DNA of 64,000 bases from Thalassomonas sp. RHCl1 (lineage in GTDB: Bacteria > Pseudomonadota > Gammaproteobacteria > Enterobacterales > Alteromonadaceae): contig NZ_CANDNZ010000001.1 of NCBI RefSeq assembly GCF_947387555.1, forward strand, positions 930,001 through 994,000, in the 5' to 3' direction. The position numbers and the translations under genes are program-made. Below the pieces are notes generated by a model that searched no databases, was not told where the DNA came from, and was given only the letters and a program-made list of their open reading frames with translations. How positions within the stretch are numbered: position 1 is the first letter of the stretch; each line of letters begins with the position of its first letter. Of the stretch, positions 8,943 through 17,154 are shown one piece after another.

Positions 8943-9010
8943 GGAAGCGACAGAAGCTGATTGTAGTAACAAATTCTAACGTTTTCGCTATTTCATTGTG
9001 ATTATTTTCA

Positions 9011-9039
9011 TCGACACCTTAATTCTATCTTGATAAAAT
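9011..9039 (+). promoter_or_regulatory. Sigma-70 promoter of the type II secretion operon
   Basis: TCGACA (9011-9016), a 17-bp spacer and TAAAAT (9034-9039), 35 bp before gspG. The spacing is ideal and only three bases deviate from consensus in total. The tightly packed genes from gspG to the gspC-like gene probably form its transcript. Confidence 0.7.
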
Positions 9040-9073
9040 CGCCTGTAGTCGAAGTTTATTTTTACTGGTTATT

Positions 9074-9469
9074 ATGTATAAAAATCGTGGTTTTACGATG
9101 ATGGAATTACTTATTGTCATCGTTATTTTAGGTTTACTTACCTCTTTAGTTGCGCCAAAATTTTTTGATAAGTTGGGTACGGCAGAGCGTAAAGTAGCAG
9201 CTGCTCAGATGTCTGCATTTGAAACGGCACTGGATACTTACCGCCTTGATCTAGGCAAGTACCCTGCAAAGCTGGAAGACTTGAGAGCCGGTACAGAATC
9301 CCGATGGGATGGCCCATATTTACCAAAAGAAGTACCGCTTGATCCTTGGGGTAATCCTTATGTTTATAAAAATCCGGGAGAGAATGGCCAGCCATATTCA
9401 ATAATGTCTTACGCCTCTGATGGTAAGCAAGGTGGTGAAGGCGCAGACTCAGATATTATTCATAAATAA
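9074..9469 (+). CDS. gspG: Type II secretion major pseudopilin GspG
   Basis: 131-residue major pseudopilin. A 6-residue leader ends in Gly before the prepilin peptidase site (RG/FTMMELLIVIVILGLL), followed by the hydrophobic helix with the conserved Glu5 of the mature form. The C-terminal half has the GspG hallmarks WDGPYLPKEVPLDPWGNPY and the calcium-site region SYASDGKQGGEGADSDI, which separate it from type IV pilins. Length is near standard (about 140). The ribosome-binding site is poor. Its TAA overlaps the ATG of gspE. No prepilin peptidase gene (gspO/pilD) is in the window, so maturation must use one encoded elsewhere. Confidence 0.95.
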   Translation: MYKNRGFTMMELLIVIVILGLLTSLVAPKFFDKLGTAERKVAAAQMSAFETALDTYRLDLGKYPAKLEDLRAGTESRWDGPYLPKEVPLDPWGNPYVYKNPGENGQPYSIMSYASDGKQGGEGADSDIIHK

Positions 9470-11121
9470 TGCAATTAATCGAATTGCTGCGCGAGAAGTT
9501 TTATGTTTCTGAGCCGGATCTTGAAAAAGCAGTAAAATATCAGCAAAAATATGGTGGCCGGCTCGAACAAATTTTGGTGAACATGGGAAGTTTACCCGAT
9601 GATCAGATCCCTGAACTGTTGTCGCAATACCTGAATATCCCTTTACTCGATTTATCTGTCTGGCAAGAGCTGGAGCCTCCTGAGTTAGAACGTGATGTTT
9701 TCGAGTTCTTAACCTCTAAAAATTGGTTGCCGCTTAAAATTGAGGGAAACAGCTGGACCCTGGCTTGTTTATTTCCACTTGAGTTAACTATTAATGAATG
9801 GTTGAAAAATCAAGATATTAATGTGAAGCTTTTTTTGGCAAGCGAGTCAGAAATCCAAGCATTACTGGGAAAGTTTTCGCAGCACATTGATGAAACCAAT
9901 GAGTCTGACTTTATCGGTGATGAAGAAGATCGCTTACGTGAGCTAGCGACCGAAGCCCCGACGGTAAACCTGCTAAACTCACTAATCACCCGGGCATTAC
10001 GGCAAGGTGCTTCTGATATGCACCTTGAACCTTACCAGGGGCGTTATCGTGCGCGTTTTCGCGTTGATGGGGTTTTGCATGAAGCCGAGCTATTGGCACC
10101 ACGTATGCAGTTACCTATAGTGACCCGCCTTAAAATACTTTCTGGTATGGACATTGCCGAAAAGCGGCGGCCGCAGGACGGCAAAATAGAAATGAAAATA
10201 GCCAACCAAGAGTTGGATATCCGGGTTTCTGCATTACCGCTGAATGACGGAGAGTCGATGGTGATGCGATTCTTGCGTAAAGATAATGTACAGTATGATA
10301 TGTCTGTGTTGGGCTTGTCCGATGATATCGAAAAAATGATCCGCAAAGATATACAAACGACAGCGGGAGTGATTTTACTTACAGGGCCTACCGGCTCAGG
10401 TAAAACAACTACCTTATATACTTTTCTTAATGCCCTTAATAACGATGATGTAAAAATAATTACGCTGGAAGATCCGGTCGAGTATCAATTGCCGGGTATA
10501 AACCAGGTGCAGGTTAACAGTGACATAGGTTTTGATTTTTCAGCAGGCTTGCGCAGTATTGTCCGTCAAGATCCGGATATTATCATGTTGGGTGAGATTC
10601 GTGATAAAGAAACGGCACAAATAGCCCTGCAATCGGCTTTAACCGGGCATCTCGTTTTTAGTACGGTGCATACCAATGATGCCGCTAGTGCCTACACTCG
10701 TTTGCTTGATCTTGGGGTGGAAGAGTTTTTACTTAATGCCGCACTTGTTTCTATTGTTGCTCAGCGTCTGGCGCGAAAAGTGTGTAGCCAATGCCGTGTC
10801 CCGCATCCTAGCGCCCAAGAATATATTGAAAAGTATAACTTGGCTGAGTTAGCGCAACGTTTTTCGCTTCCTGAAATTAATTTGATGAAAGGGCAAGGCT
10901 GCGAGGCTTGTTCGCATACCGGCTATAAAGGGCGTATGGCGGTTATTGAGTATTTAGGTTGTGATGATGCTATTAAAGCGATGCCAAAAGATGCTGATTT
11001 TATCCCGAAAGCCCGACAACATAATGCTAGTATCAATCGGCGTACTTTACTTGAAGATGGTCTCTATAAAGCAATCTCAGGGTTAACGACCGTAGAGGAA
11101 GTCTTGAGGATCGCTGGTTAA
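9469..11121 (+). CDS. gspE: Type II secretion ATPase GspE
   Basis: 550-residue hexameric ATPase that powers pseudopilus assembly at the inner membrane. It has an N-terminal N1E-type domain (about 1-140), the EAPTVNLLNSLITRAL segment, a Walker A motif GPTGSGKTTT (about 305), Asp and His boxes (IITLEDPVEY, LRQDPD-type and STVHTNDA), and a zinc-binding tetracysteine pattern (CSQC near 438 and CEAC near 478). All catalytic motifs are intact. It overlaps gspG and gspF by one base each (TAATG). Confidence 0.95.
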   Translation: MQLIELLREKFYVSEPDLEKAVKYQQKYGGRLEQILVNMGSLPDDQIPELLSQYLNIPLLDLSVWQELEPPELERDVFEFLTSKNWLPLKIEGNSWTLACLFPLELTINEWLKNQDINVKLFLASESEIQALLGKFSQHIDETNESDFIGDEEDRLRELATEAPTVNLLNSLITRALRQGASDMHLEPYQGRYRARFRVDGVLHEAELLAPRMQLPIVTRLKILSGMDIAEKRRPQDGKIEMKIANQELDIRVSALPLNDGESMVMRFLRKDNVQYDMSVLGLSDDIEKMIRKDIQTTAGVILLTGPTGSGKTTTLYTFLNALNNDDVKIITLEDPVEYQLPGINQVQVNSDIGFDFSAGLRSIVRQDPDIIMLGEIRDKETAQIALQSALTGHLVFSTVHTNDAASAYTRLLDLGVEEFLLNAALVSIVAQRLARKVCSQCRVPHPSAQEYIEKYNLAELAQRFSLPEINLMKGQGCEACSHTGYKGRMAVIEYLGCDDAIKAMPKDADFIPKARQHNASINRRTLLEDGLYKAISGLTTVEEVLRIAG

Positions 11122-12323
11122 TGGCACTTTATCTCTATAAGGCCTATGATCATTCCGGCGCTAAAAGCGATGGTCAGGTAGAAGCTGATAGTAAACAAGC
11201 GGCTTTTACTGAAATTAAAAAACAGGGCTTATTGCCAGCTGAAATAACGGAATATAAAGTTCAGGGAAAAAAACTGTTCAGTTTTGGCAACAGTATTTCG
11301 CTGGCTGATTTAGAGTTTTTAACCGCGGAGCTTAGTTTATTACTGGAATCAGGGGTAAGAATTGATAAGGGAATAGATATCATTAAACGAACCAAGGCTA
11401 AACCTGCTTTGGCTCAGTTACTTGATGAAATCAGCCGGGATTTGAAAAAAGGCCGGAATTTATCTGAAGCTGTTCGTGAACACAGTGATGTCTTTGATCC
11501 CCTTTATTGCAATTTGATTGAATTGGGTGAAGCGTCAGGTAATTTAAGTGAAATTTTTGCTGATCTTGCTGCTGATTTAAAATTCAAACGAGATCTGCGC
11601 AGTAAAATTATAGGTTCACTTACTTATCCTTTGGTCATATTTTTCGTTTGTCTGCTCAGCATCTTTTTTATTTTTAACTTTATTATTCCCAAGATGGCCG
11701 GTATGTTCAGTGAAGCAGCTGATTTACCTTGGTATACGCAATTTATGTTAGATACCAGTGCCTGGATGAACCAATATCAAGGGTTATTGGTATTGGGGAG
11801 TATTGCTGTTTTTTTTGGCCTTGTAGCTGCAACAAAACGGCCAGGTTTTATTAAATGGTGGCAAGGGGTTTCACTGAAATTGCCTGTGATTAAGCATGCT
11901 GTGATCATTGTTGAACGCATACGCTTTAACAGTGGCCTGGCAATGATGATCAAATCTGGTGTAGCCATTGATAAATCGCTTGAATTGTCGACCGGGAATA
12001 TTAAAAATCAATTTTTGCGGCGGGAAATGGAAATCGCAAAACAAAAAGTTAAGCGGGGGAGTGCTTTGACGCCTGCGCTGAAATTAACATCGCTTTATCC
12101 TGATTTTTTTATCTCCCTGCTCGAAGTGGGTGAAGAGTCGGGCAATTTGGAAAGGGTATTTAATGAAGTTGCTAACCGCTCACGGCAGGAATTTGAAGGC
12201 TGGACTGAAAAAATGACAACCTTGATAGAACCTTTAATGATTTTATTTATGGGGGGATTTATCGGTGGTGTAGTTGTGATGATGTTGCTTAGCATGGTGT
12301 CTATGAATGATATTGGCTTTTAG
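11121..12323 (+). CDS. gspF: Type II secretion inner-membrane protein GspF
   Basis: 400-residue platform protein with two T2SF cytoplasmic domains (about 65-190 and 270-390) and three membrane helices (about 170-190, 218-238 and 370-392). The paired signatures NLIELGEASGNLSEIF and SLLEVGEESGNLERVF are the duplicated GspF motif. It connects GspE to the pseudopilus. The ATG overlaps the gspE stop. Confidence 0.95.
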   Translation: MALYLYKAYDHSGAKSDGQVEADSKQAAFTEIKKQGLLPAEITEYKVQGKKLFSFGNSISLADLEFLTAELSLLLESGVRIDKGIDIIKRTKAKPALAQLLDEISRDLKKGRNLSEAVREHSDVFDPLYCNLIELGEASGNLSEIFADLAADLKFKRDLRSKIIGSLTYPLVIFFVCLLSIFFIFNFIIPKMAGMFSEAADLPWYTQFMLDTSAWMNQYQGLLVLGSIAVFFGLVAATKRPGFIKWWQGVSLKLPVIKHAVIIVERIRFNSGLAMMIKSGVAIDKSLELSTGNIKNQFLRREMEIAKQKVKRGSALTPALKLTSLYPDFFISLLEVGEESGNLERVFNEVANRSRQEFEGWTEKMTTLIEPLMILFMGGFIGGVVVMMLLSMVSMNDIGF

Positions 12324-12334
12324 GTCGTTAGTTA

Positions 12335-12862
12335 ATGGGCGTTAATAGCATAGCAAGGAGAAAAAGCGACTGGCCCTATGCTGACAGAGGTTTTACTCTG
12401 ATCGAGTTGATGATAGTCATGGCTATTGTCAGTTTGTTAATGGGGTTAGTGGGACCATTAACGGTTAAAGCTTATGAGAAAATACAAGTCAAAGAAGAAC
12501 AACTGACACTAATTAATTTGCTCAGAGCCAATAGTTACCGCAGTTTTGCTGCGGGCCAAGCTGGTGTCTTTTCTTTGAACAATAATGCTATCACTTTTCG
12601 CTATTTAAATCGGAGTGGTACAGAAGGGCGTCGTGTTTTATCGGCAGAGTCTCCAGATGATACTTCTTTCCATTCGGATAATAGCTTTGTTGATAGTGAA
12701 GCTACTATTGCTGCTTTGGAATTCAAGTATTTAAGTTTTTTGCCGCAAACATTGCAAGTGAATACTTTCGGCCTGCTTTCTCCTGCACAAGTAACTCTTA
12801 AGATAAACGGTAAAGAGCAGGTTTTGGATCTTAGTGAGAAAGTCAATGGCAGTGAAAAATAG
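12335..12862 (+). CDS. gspH: Minor pseudopilin GspH
   Basis: 175-residue minor pseudopilin. An unusually long leader of 19 residues, ending in Gly, precedes the processing site RG/FTLIELMIVMAIVSLLMG; the mature protein keeps Glu5. The rest is a variable beta-rich domain (about 45-170). GspH is assigned by gene order (after gspF, before gspI) and pseudopilin structure. The start ATG has no clear ribosome-binding site, so the leader could be shorter if a non-ATG start is used. The 3' end overlaps gspI. Confidence 0.82.
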   Translation: MGVNSIARRKSDWPYADRGFTLIELMIVMAIVSLLMGLVGPLTVKAYEKIQVKEEQLTLINLLRANSYRSFAAGQAGVFSLNNNAITFRYLNRSGTEGRRVLSAESPDDTSFHSDNSFVDSEATIAALEFKYLSFLPQTLQVNTFGLLSPAQVTLKINGKEQVLDLSEKVNGSEK

Positions 12863-13274
12863 CGGTTTTACCTTGATAGAGGTACTGGTAGCCAGTGCGA
12901 TACTCTTTTCATCGATTGCTGTGGTCAGTTTAATTTTCAAATCATCTTACCTGGCTTCTCAAAAGGCTGAACTTCGTGTCGGCCAGGCAGGCCTGGTACC
13001 TGCTTTACTTAAATTAGTACAAGCAGAAATTCGCAGGAAAACTGATGATAATAATGACAAAATAAGTGGTCAGGGGGTGATATGGGGACAAAATTATCAG
13101 TGGAATGCAAGTTTGATCGCCTTTAGAGCAGCCCCGGATAAATTTGATATTGATATAGGAAAAATGCAATCTTATCCGAAAAAGTTTAAGTTATGGCAAG
13201 TGCAACTTCGTTTGGGGAGTGAAAAGGGTGCACGGGATTTTCAATATCATGAACTGAGCTGGTTGCATCCTTGA
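12846..13274 (+). CDS. gspI: Minor pseudopilin GspI
   Basis: 142-residue minor pseudopilin with a short basic leader and the site SG/FTLIEVLVASAILFSSIA. GspI nucleates the pseudopilus tip with GspJ and GspK. I take the ATG at 12846 (MAVKNSGFTLIEV) over the GTG four codons upstream because the leader then has the usual length. It overlaps the end of gspH by 17 bases, and its TGA overlaps the gspJ ATG. GspI rather than GspH is inferred from order and from the EVLVASAIL helix. Confidence 0.82.
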   Translation: MAVKNSGFTLIEVLVASAILFSSIAVVSLIFKSSYLASQKAELRVGQAGLVPALLKLVQAEIRRKTDDNNDKISGQGVIWGQNYQWNASLIAFRAAPDKFDIDIGKMQSYPKKFKLWQVQLRLGSEKGARDFQYHELSWLHP

Positions 13275-13978
13275 TGTCAGATCGCCAGCGGAAAAGGAGT
13301 CAGGGGTTTACCTTGATTGAATTATTGATCGTGACCAGCATCTTGAGTATGTTGATGTTTGTTGGTACATACTCCTATAGTTTGTTTACTGGTAAGTGGC
13401 AGGAAGATATAGGGCAGTTTGCACTGGTTAACCGTGAGGCGAGTAATTTCCAGCGGTTAGATATCATTTTATCCAACATTATGCCTTTCGTTGTTCGAAA
13501 AGATGATGAACAGCCTGGTTTTTTCTTCATTGGTGGTAAAGAGAGCTTATTTGCCATTACTCATGATGGACTTTTTTCGCAGGCCAGTGCGGAAGCTTTT
13601 CGTCTTTCTGCGGTAAAAAGGGAAGATGATAAATATGCACTTATTTATCAGGCAAAACCTCTTCATGCATTAACCATCAATACAGCTTCGCAAAGCATAG
13701 ATTTTTCTGACAAGATTACACTCTTTGACGGGCTTGATAAAATTGAATTTCAATATTTTGGCTGGACTTCCTTTGTTGAAAGAAGCGGGGCTAATACAGG
13801 GAAGAATGCCTCTAAACCTCAATGGTTTACTATTTTTTCCGGGCTGGATAACCAAACTTTCCCAGAGAAACTGACGCTAAGTTTATATCGTGAGGAAAAG
13901 CAGATAGATTTTTTGATCGCTTTAGATACGGACGTAGCTCGCTGGTTATCACCTTATTTCAACGAGGAGGCATTGTAA
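13274..13978 (+). CDS. gspJ: Minor pseudopilin GspJ
   Basis: 234-residue pseudopilin with a basic leader (MSDRQRKRSQG) and the processing site G/FTLIELLIVTSILSMLM. The size, larger than the other minor pseudopilins, and the position between gspI and gspK fit GspJ. The start is ATG 13274, sharing the TGATG junction with gspI; an upstream TTG at 13271 is in frame but less likely. The C-terminal domain (LDKIEFQYFGW) is a typical GspJ beta region. Confidence 0.83.
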   Translation: MSDRQRKRSQGFTLIELLIVTSILSMLMFVGTYSYSLFTGKWQEDIGQFALVNREASNFQRLDIILSNIMPFVVRKDDEQPGFFFIGGKESLFAITHDGLFSQASAEAFRLSAVKREDDKYALIYQAKPLHALTINTASQSIDFSDKITLFDGLDKIEFQYFGWTSFVERSGANTGKNASKPQWFTIFSGLDNQTFPEKLTLSLYREEKQIDFLIALDTDVARWLSPYFNEEAL

Positions 13979-13979
13979 T

Positions 13980-14849
13980 ATGAGTAAGGTTAAAGGTATT
14001 GCCCTGGTGCAAATCCTGATCATTACCGCAATATTATCAACCGTGGCCTTGTACATAACAAAAACAGCGCGCCAACAAGTGAAAATGGCACACTGGGCAA
14101 TGGATAAATCTCAGGCCAGGGTTATGGCACATAGCGCCCGTGCCGAGATCTTATTTGAGTTATTAACGAATACCTGGAAAGAGCAAGACGATACCCAGAA
14201 CATGCTCCTTAGTAAATGGAATTTTTATGGCAAAAGCTTTCAACTTAAAGATGGGATAGATATTCAGATCCAGGATCAGGCGGGATTAATCAATTTACAT
14301 TACCCCAAAGGTGATATGGTAAGTAAAAGGTTACAGTATGCCGGTATCAATTCGGCCGAAGCTCGCAGAATTTCCGCTGTCTTGCGGGACTGGCAGGATA
14401 GTGATATTATTTCCAGTCGCCACGGGGGCGAGCATCGGGATATTGGCCGGAACGGCCCTATGCCCGACCTGCGGGAGTGGCTACATCAGCAAACCCTTTC
14501 AGATGAGCAGTTTGAATCCATTAAGGATGATTTTAGTCTTGCGGGGGTTGGTCATCTTAACCTGCTTAACAGTTCTTTTGAGTTACTAGCGGCACTAACC
14601 AGTGTCGGTGTTGCCCGTGAGATAATTCAGCGAAGGGAAGCGGGGGAGTTGAACCGTCAGGTGATGACCCAAATTACCGGCCTGGTTCAGGATGAAGATA
14701 TCTTTTATGCCCCATCAAATAAACAACAAATTACGATTACCGCTCAATATGGTGAGGCCAGAATAAGACAAAAATTTATGGTTGAATTGTCTCCTTATTA
14801 TGAAAGCGGTAATACCCCATATAACATTATGCAAAACCAGGGTGGTTAG
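13980..14849 (+). CDS. gspK: Tip pseudopilin GspK
   Basis: 289-residue protein in the GspK position. The N-terminus (MSKVKG/IALVQILIITAILSTVAL) is a prepilin leader plus helix; the mature protein lacks the Glu5 of other pseudopilins, as is characteristic of GspK, which caps the pseudopilus. The inserted alpha-helical domain has typical GspK features (DQAGLINLHYPKGD, VLRDWQDSDIISSRHGGE, PMPDLREWL). It is slightly shorter than Escherichia GspK. A GAGGAGG sequence just upstream gives strong initiation. Confidence 0.88.
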   Translation: MSKVKGIALVQILIITAILSTVALYITKTARQQVKMAHWAMDKSQARVMAHSARAEILFELLTNTWKEQDDTQNMLLSKWNFYGKSFQLKDGIDIQIQDQAGLINLHYPKGDMVSKRLQYAGINSAEARRISAVLRDWQDSDIISSRHGGEHRDIGRNGPMPDLREWLHQQTLSDEQFESIKDDFSLAGVGHLNLLNSSFELLAALTSVGVAREIIQRREAGELNRQVMTQITGLVQDEDIFYAPSNKQQITITAQYGEARIRQKFMVELSPYYESGNTPYNIMQNQGG

Positions 14850-14861
14850 ATTTAGTTTCCG

Positions 14862-15977
14862 ATGACATTAACCGAAACCTATAAAAAATTATTGTGCCGA
14901 GTGGCTGGCTATTATTCTCAGGGGAACTTATATCGCCTGACGTATAACAACGGCGAAGTTAGCTTTTCCCCTGCCGAAGAAAATGCCCCAGCACCGCTTA
15001 TTCTCGTTGTTGCGAGAGAATATTATCAAGAACAGGTTAAAAGTTATCCTGTTGAGGAGAAAAAAGCAATTGACGGCTTACTGCGGCTGGAATATGCAAG
15101 GGGTCCGGTTAAGTATCATATTACCGACATCGCTAATGGCAGCAGCCATGTTAATATTTGGCAATTTTCTCCTGATTTGCCAAAAGCGAAATTAATCATA
15201 CCCGAATCTTTCTTGCTTAATCTCTTACTGAGTAATCAAGAAGTTCTAGTGAATGAAAGCAATAATCAGTGTTTGTTTGTTGCTAAAGCCAACCAGGCGG
15301 TCGTGTCATCTCTTTCCGGCGCGTTAATTATTGATGTCGAGCGTTTTTGTACCAGTGCCGGTATCGCATTACCGCAGCAAACCTATCAGATCAATCAGGA
15401 GCAACTACCAGAGCGCTTGTTAACTGGCTTGGCTTCTTGTCATTTGAACAAACTATTGTCATTTGTTAATAATTTTTCTGTGCGGGATAATACTTCGTTG
15501 GTGAAAGGCTTCGCCCTTCCTGCATTGCTTACCGGCTCTTTGTACCTTTTCATCAGTTCGTTATGGCTATTGTGGCAAAACAATGACCTTCAGCAGCAAG
15601 TTCAGCATCAGCAAGAAGACGTGATGCAAGCTGTGACGTTAAGGGATGAATTTAGTCAAGACCTGCAGCAGCTTGAATTACTGGGTAATTTTCTTACTAG
15701 CAAAGCCAGTAAAGCAGCCGTCTGGTTAATCGTGGCTGAAATTTACGAAGAGGCTGAGATTACAGCACTTCGTTATAGCAATGGCCGTTTTATTTTGCTG
15801 GGAAAAACCAGCAAAGCGACTAATTTTTTAGCTAAATTGGCAGACAATCCTTTGGTTGAAAATGCCAAATTCGATTTACCGGTGAGAAAAACGAAAAAGT
15901 CGGATCATTTCACCATTAGTTTTATGCTGAAAGACAGGTTCACTTCTGGCGGAGAGCAAAATGCAACAAGTTATTAA
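14862..15977 (+). CDS. gspL: GspL-like inner-membrane platform protein
   Basis: 371-residue bitopic protein with a cytoplasmic N-terminal domain (about 1-215), one membrane helix (about 220-242, ALLTGSLYLFISSLWLLW), a coiled coil (about 243-280) and a small periplasmic ferredoxin-like domain (about 285-360). This is the GspL plan; GspL recruits GspE to the membrane. Sequence conservation with canonical GspL is weak, so the call rests on topology and on position after gspK. It overlaps the next gene by 17 bases. Confidence 0.68.
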   Translation: MTLTETYKKLLCRVAGYYSQGNLYRLTYNNGEVSFSPAEENAPAPLILVVAREYYQEQVKSYPVEEKKAIDGLLRLEYARGPVKYHITDIANGSSHVNIWQFSPDLPKAKLIIPESFLLNLLLSNQEVLVNESNNQCLFVAKANQAVVSSLSGALIIDVERFCTSAGIALPQQTYQINQEQLPERLLTGLASCHLNKLLSFVNNFSVRDNTSLVKGFALPALLTGSLYLFISSLWLLWQNNDLQQQVQHQQEDVMQAVTLRDEFSQDLQQLELLGNFLTSKASKAAVWLIVAEIYEEAEITALRYSNGRFILLGKTSKATNFLAKLADNPLVENAKFDLPVRKTKKSDHFTISFMLKDRFTSGGEQNATSY

Positions 15978-16518
15978 GCAGTACGGTTTGCTTTTATCTT
16001 TACTGGTTTTTTTATTGATTGTTAAGTTTATCATAGTACCGATATACGAGTGGCAGCAGCAAACTCAAGCAACGAATGCTTTGTTGTCACATCGATTACA
16101 AAAATCGACCTTTGCCCTGGATAACCGCAATGAAATTGCCCGGTTAGTGCAGAATACACAAGAACAACTAATAGCTGCCGAAAATTTGTTTTTTGATTAC
16201 GAAGATGAAAATGCTTTTCAGTTAAACCAGCAACAATGGCTTGAAAAACAATTTGAATTGCACAATATTGCCGTTAGTAATATAGGCTGGCAAACAGCCG
16301 TTCCTCTGGATTCTTTGGGTTTGAGCCAGCATGAAGTACAAGTGAGTTTTAAAGGCAATGCATTTGATATACAAAAAATACAGGTTTTTTTTGAGAGCCA
16401 GGCTAAATGGATTGAATTTGTAGATTTTAATTATCGGTTTGGCAGACGCCGAGGCAGTAAACTCAGTGATATATCCGGGCGCATGTCTCTAAGGTTTCAC
16501 ATGCAGGAGCAACAATGA
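15961..16518 (+). CDS. gspM: GspM-like inner-membrane protein
   Basis: 185-residue bitopic protein with a very short cytoplasmic tail, a membrane helix (about 8-28), a coiled coil and a periplasmic ferredoxin-like domain (about 95-180). This matches GspM, the GspL partner in the inner-membrane platform. GGAG lies 7 bases before the ATG inside the end of gspL. The assignment comes from topology and position, not from a strong motif. Confidence 0.62.
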   Translation: MQQVIKQYGLLLSLLVFLLIVKFIIVPIYEWQQQTQATNALLSHRLQKSTFALDNRNEIARLVQNTQEQLIAAENLFFDYEDENAFQLNQQQWLEKQFELHNIAVSNIGWQTAVPLDSLGLSQHEVQVSFKGNAFDIQKIQVFFESQAKWIEFVDFNYRFGRRRGSKLSDISGRMSLRFHMQEQQ

Positions 16519-17042
16519 AAATTTTCCCCTTATTATCGGTAATTTTGATACTTGCGCTGATTTTACTAGATGTTAATGAGCGCTTTTTGCATGTGAAAGA
16601 CACCAGTAAAAATGAAGTGCAGCTATCGGGTTTTTCCGGGGATATAAAATTACCCCAACTTGATAAGGCACAGCAATTACGTATAGAGCAGGCTTTTTTG
16701 CAATATGACCAACAAGTGGATAAGACAGTCAAGAAGCCAATCGGACTTAGTCTGGAGCAGCAGCAACAACAAGAGGGAGAGCTGAGCCAGCTGTTTGTTG
16801 GCGATAAACTCTATCACTTGATGGCGATTGTCGCGCCGAAAGAGCAAGGTCAGGGCTCGCTCCCTAAATTTGCTTTGTTACAAGTCACCGATATTAAAGA
16901 TAATTCGGTTGAAGTGAGCAAAATCGTCCATGGCGGTGAATTATCTGACTATAAGATTGCGATCACGGATACAAGAAAAGTCAACTTTCGTCATAAGCAA
17001 CGTGAACTTGAGTTGTTAATGTATCAGCCTAATAAGAATTAA
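16515..17042 (+). CDS. Small bitopic protein in the GspC position
   Basis: 175-residue protein with an N-terminal membrane helix (about 4-20), a Gln-rich linker (QQQQQ near 81) and a periplasmic beta domain (about 90-170; FVGDKLYHLMAIV, KFALLQVTDIKDNSVEVSKIV). GspC and PilP connect platform to secretin through such an HR-type beta domain, and the location between gspM and gspD suggests that job. It is much shorter than canonical GspC (about 270-300) and has no PDZ domain. AGGAG lies 5 bases before the ATG, which overlaps the gspM stop. Family membership is inferred, not recognised. Confidence 0.5.
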   Translation: MKIFPLLSVILILALILLDVNERFLHVKDTSKNEVQLSGFSGDIKLPQLDKAQQLRIEQAFLQYDQQVDKTVKKPIGLSLEQQQQQEGELSQLFVGDKLYHLMAIVAPKEQGQGSLPKFALLQVTDIKDNSVEVSKIVHGGELSDYKIAITDTRKVNFRHKQRELELLMYQPNKN

Positions 17043-17052
17043 CGGGCAGAGA

Positions 17053-17133
17053 AAGGTAATATTAATCCTTTTTACCTTAAGTCCGAATAACTATAACACG
17101 ACACCGCTGCGTTTCTGGCGGCCTTTAGGTGTC
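17053..17133 (+). promoter_or_regulatory. Two inverted repeats between the gspC-like gene and gspD
   Basis: The 112-bp gap holds AAGGTAA/TTACCTT (17053-17078) and GACACC/GGTGTC with an inner CGC/GCG pair (17100-17133). They could attenuate or process the transcript before the secretin gene. A TATAAC at 17092-17097 could be part of an internal promoter, but no good -35 accompanies it. Confidence 0.35.
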
Positions 17134-17154
17134 ACTGACCGGAAAAGTATTTGA

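Noticed and set aside
9074-14849. MSHA or type IV pilus locus
   Set aside because: The GspG calcium-site C-terminus, GspK lacking Glu5 with its inserted domain, and the gspE-F-G-H-I-J-K order point to type II secretion instead.
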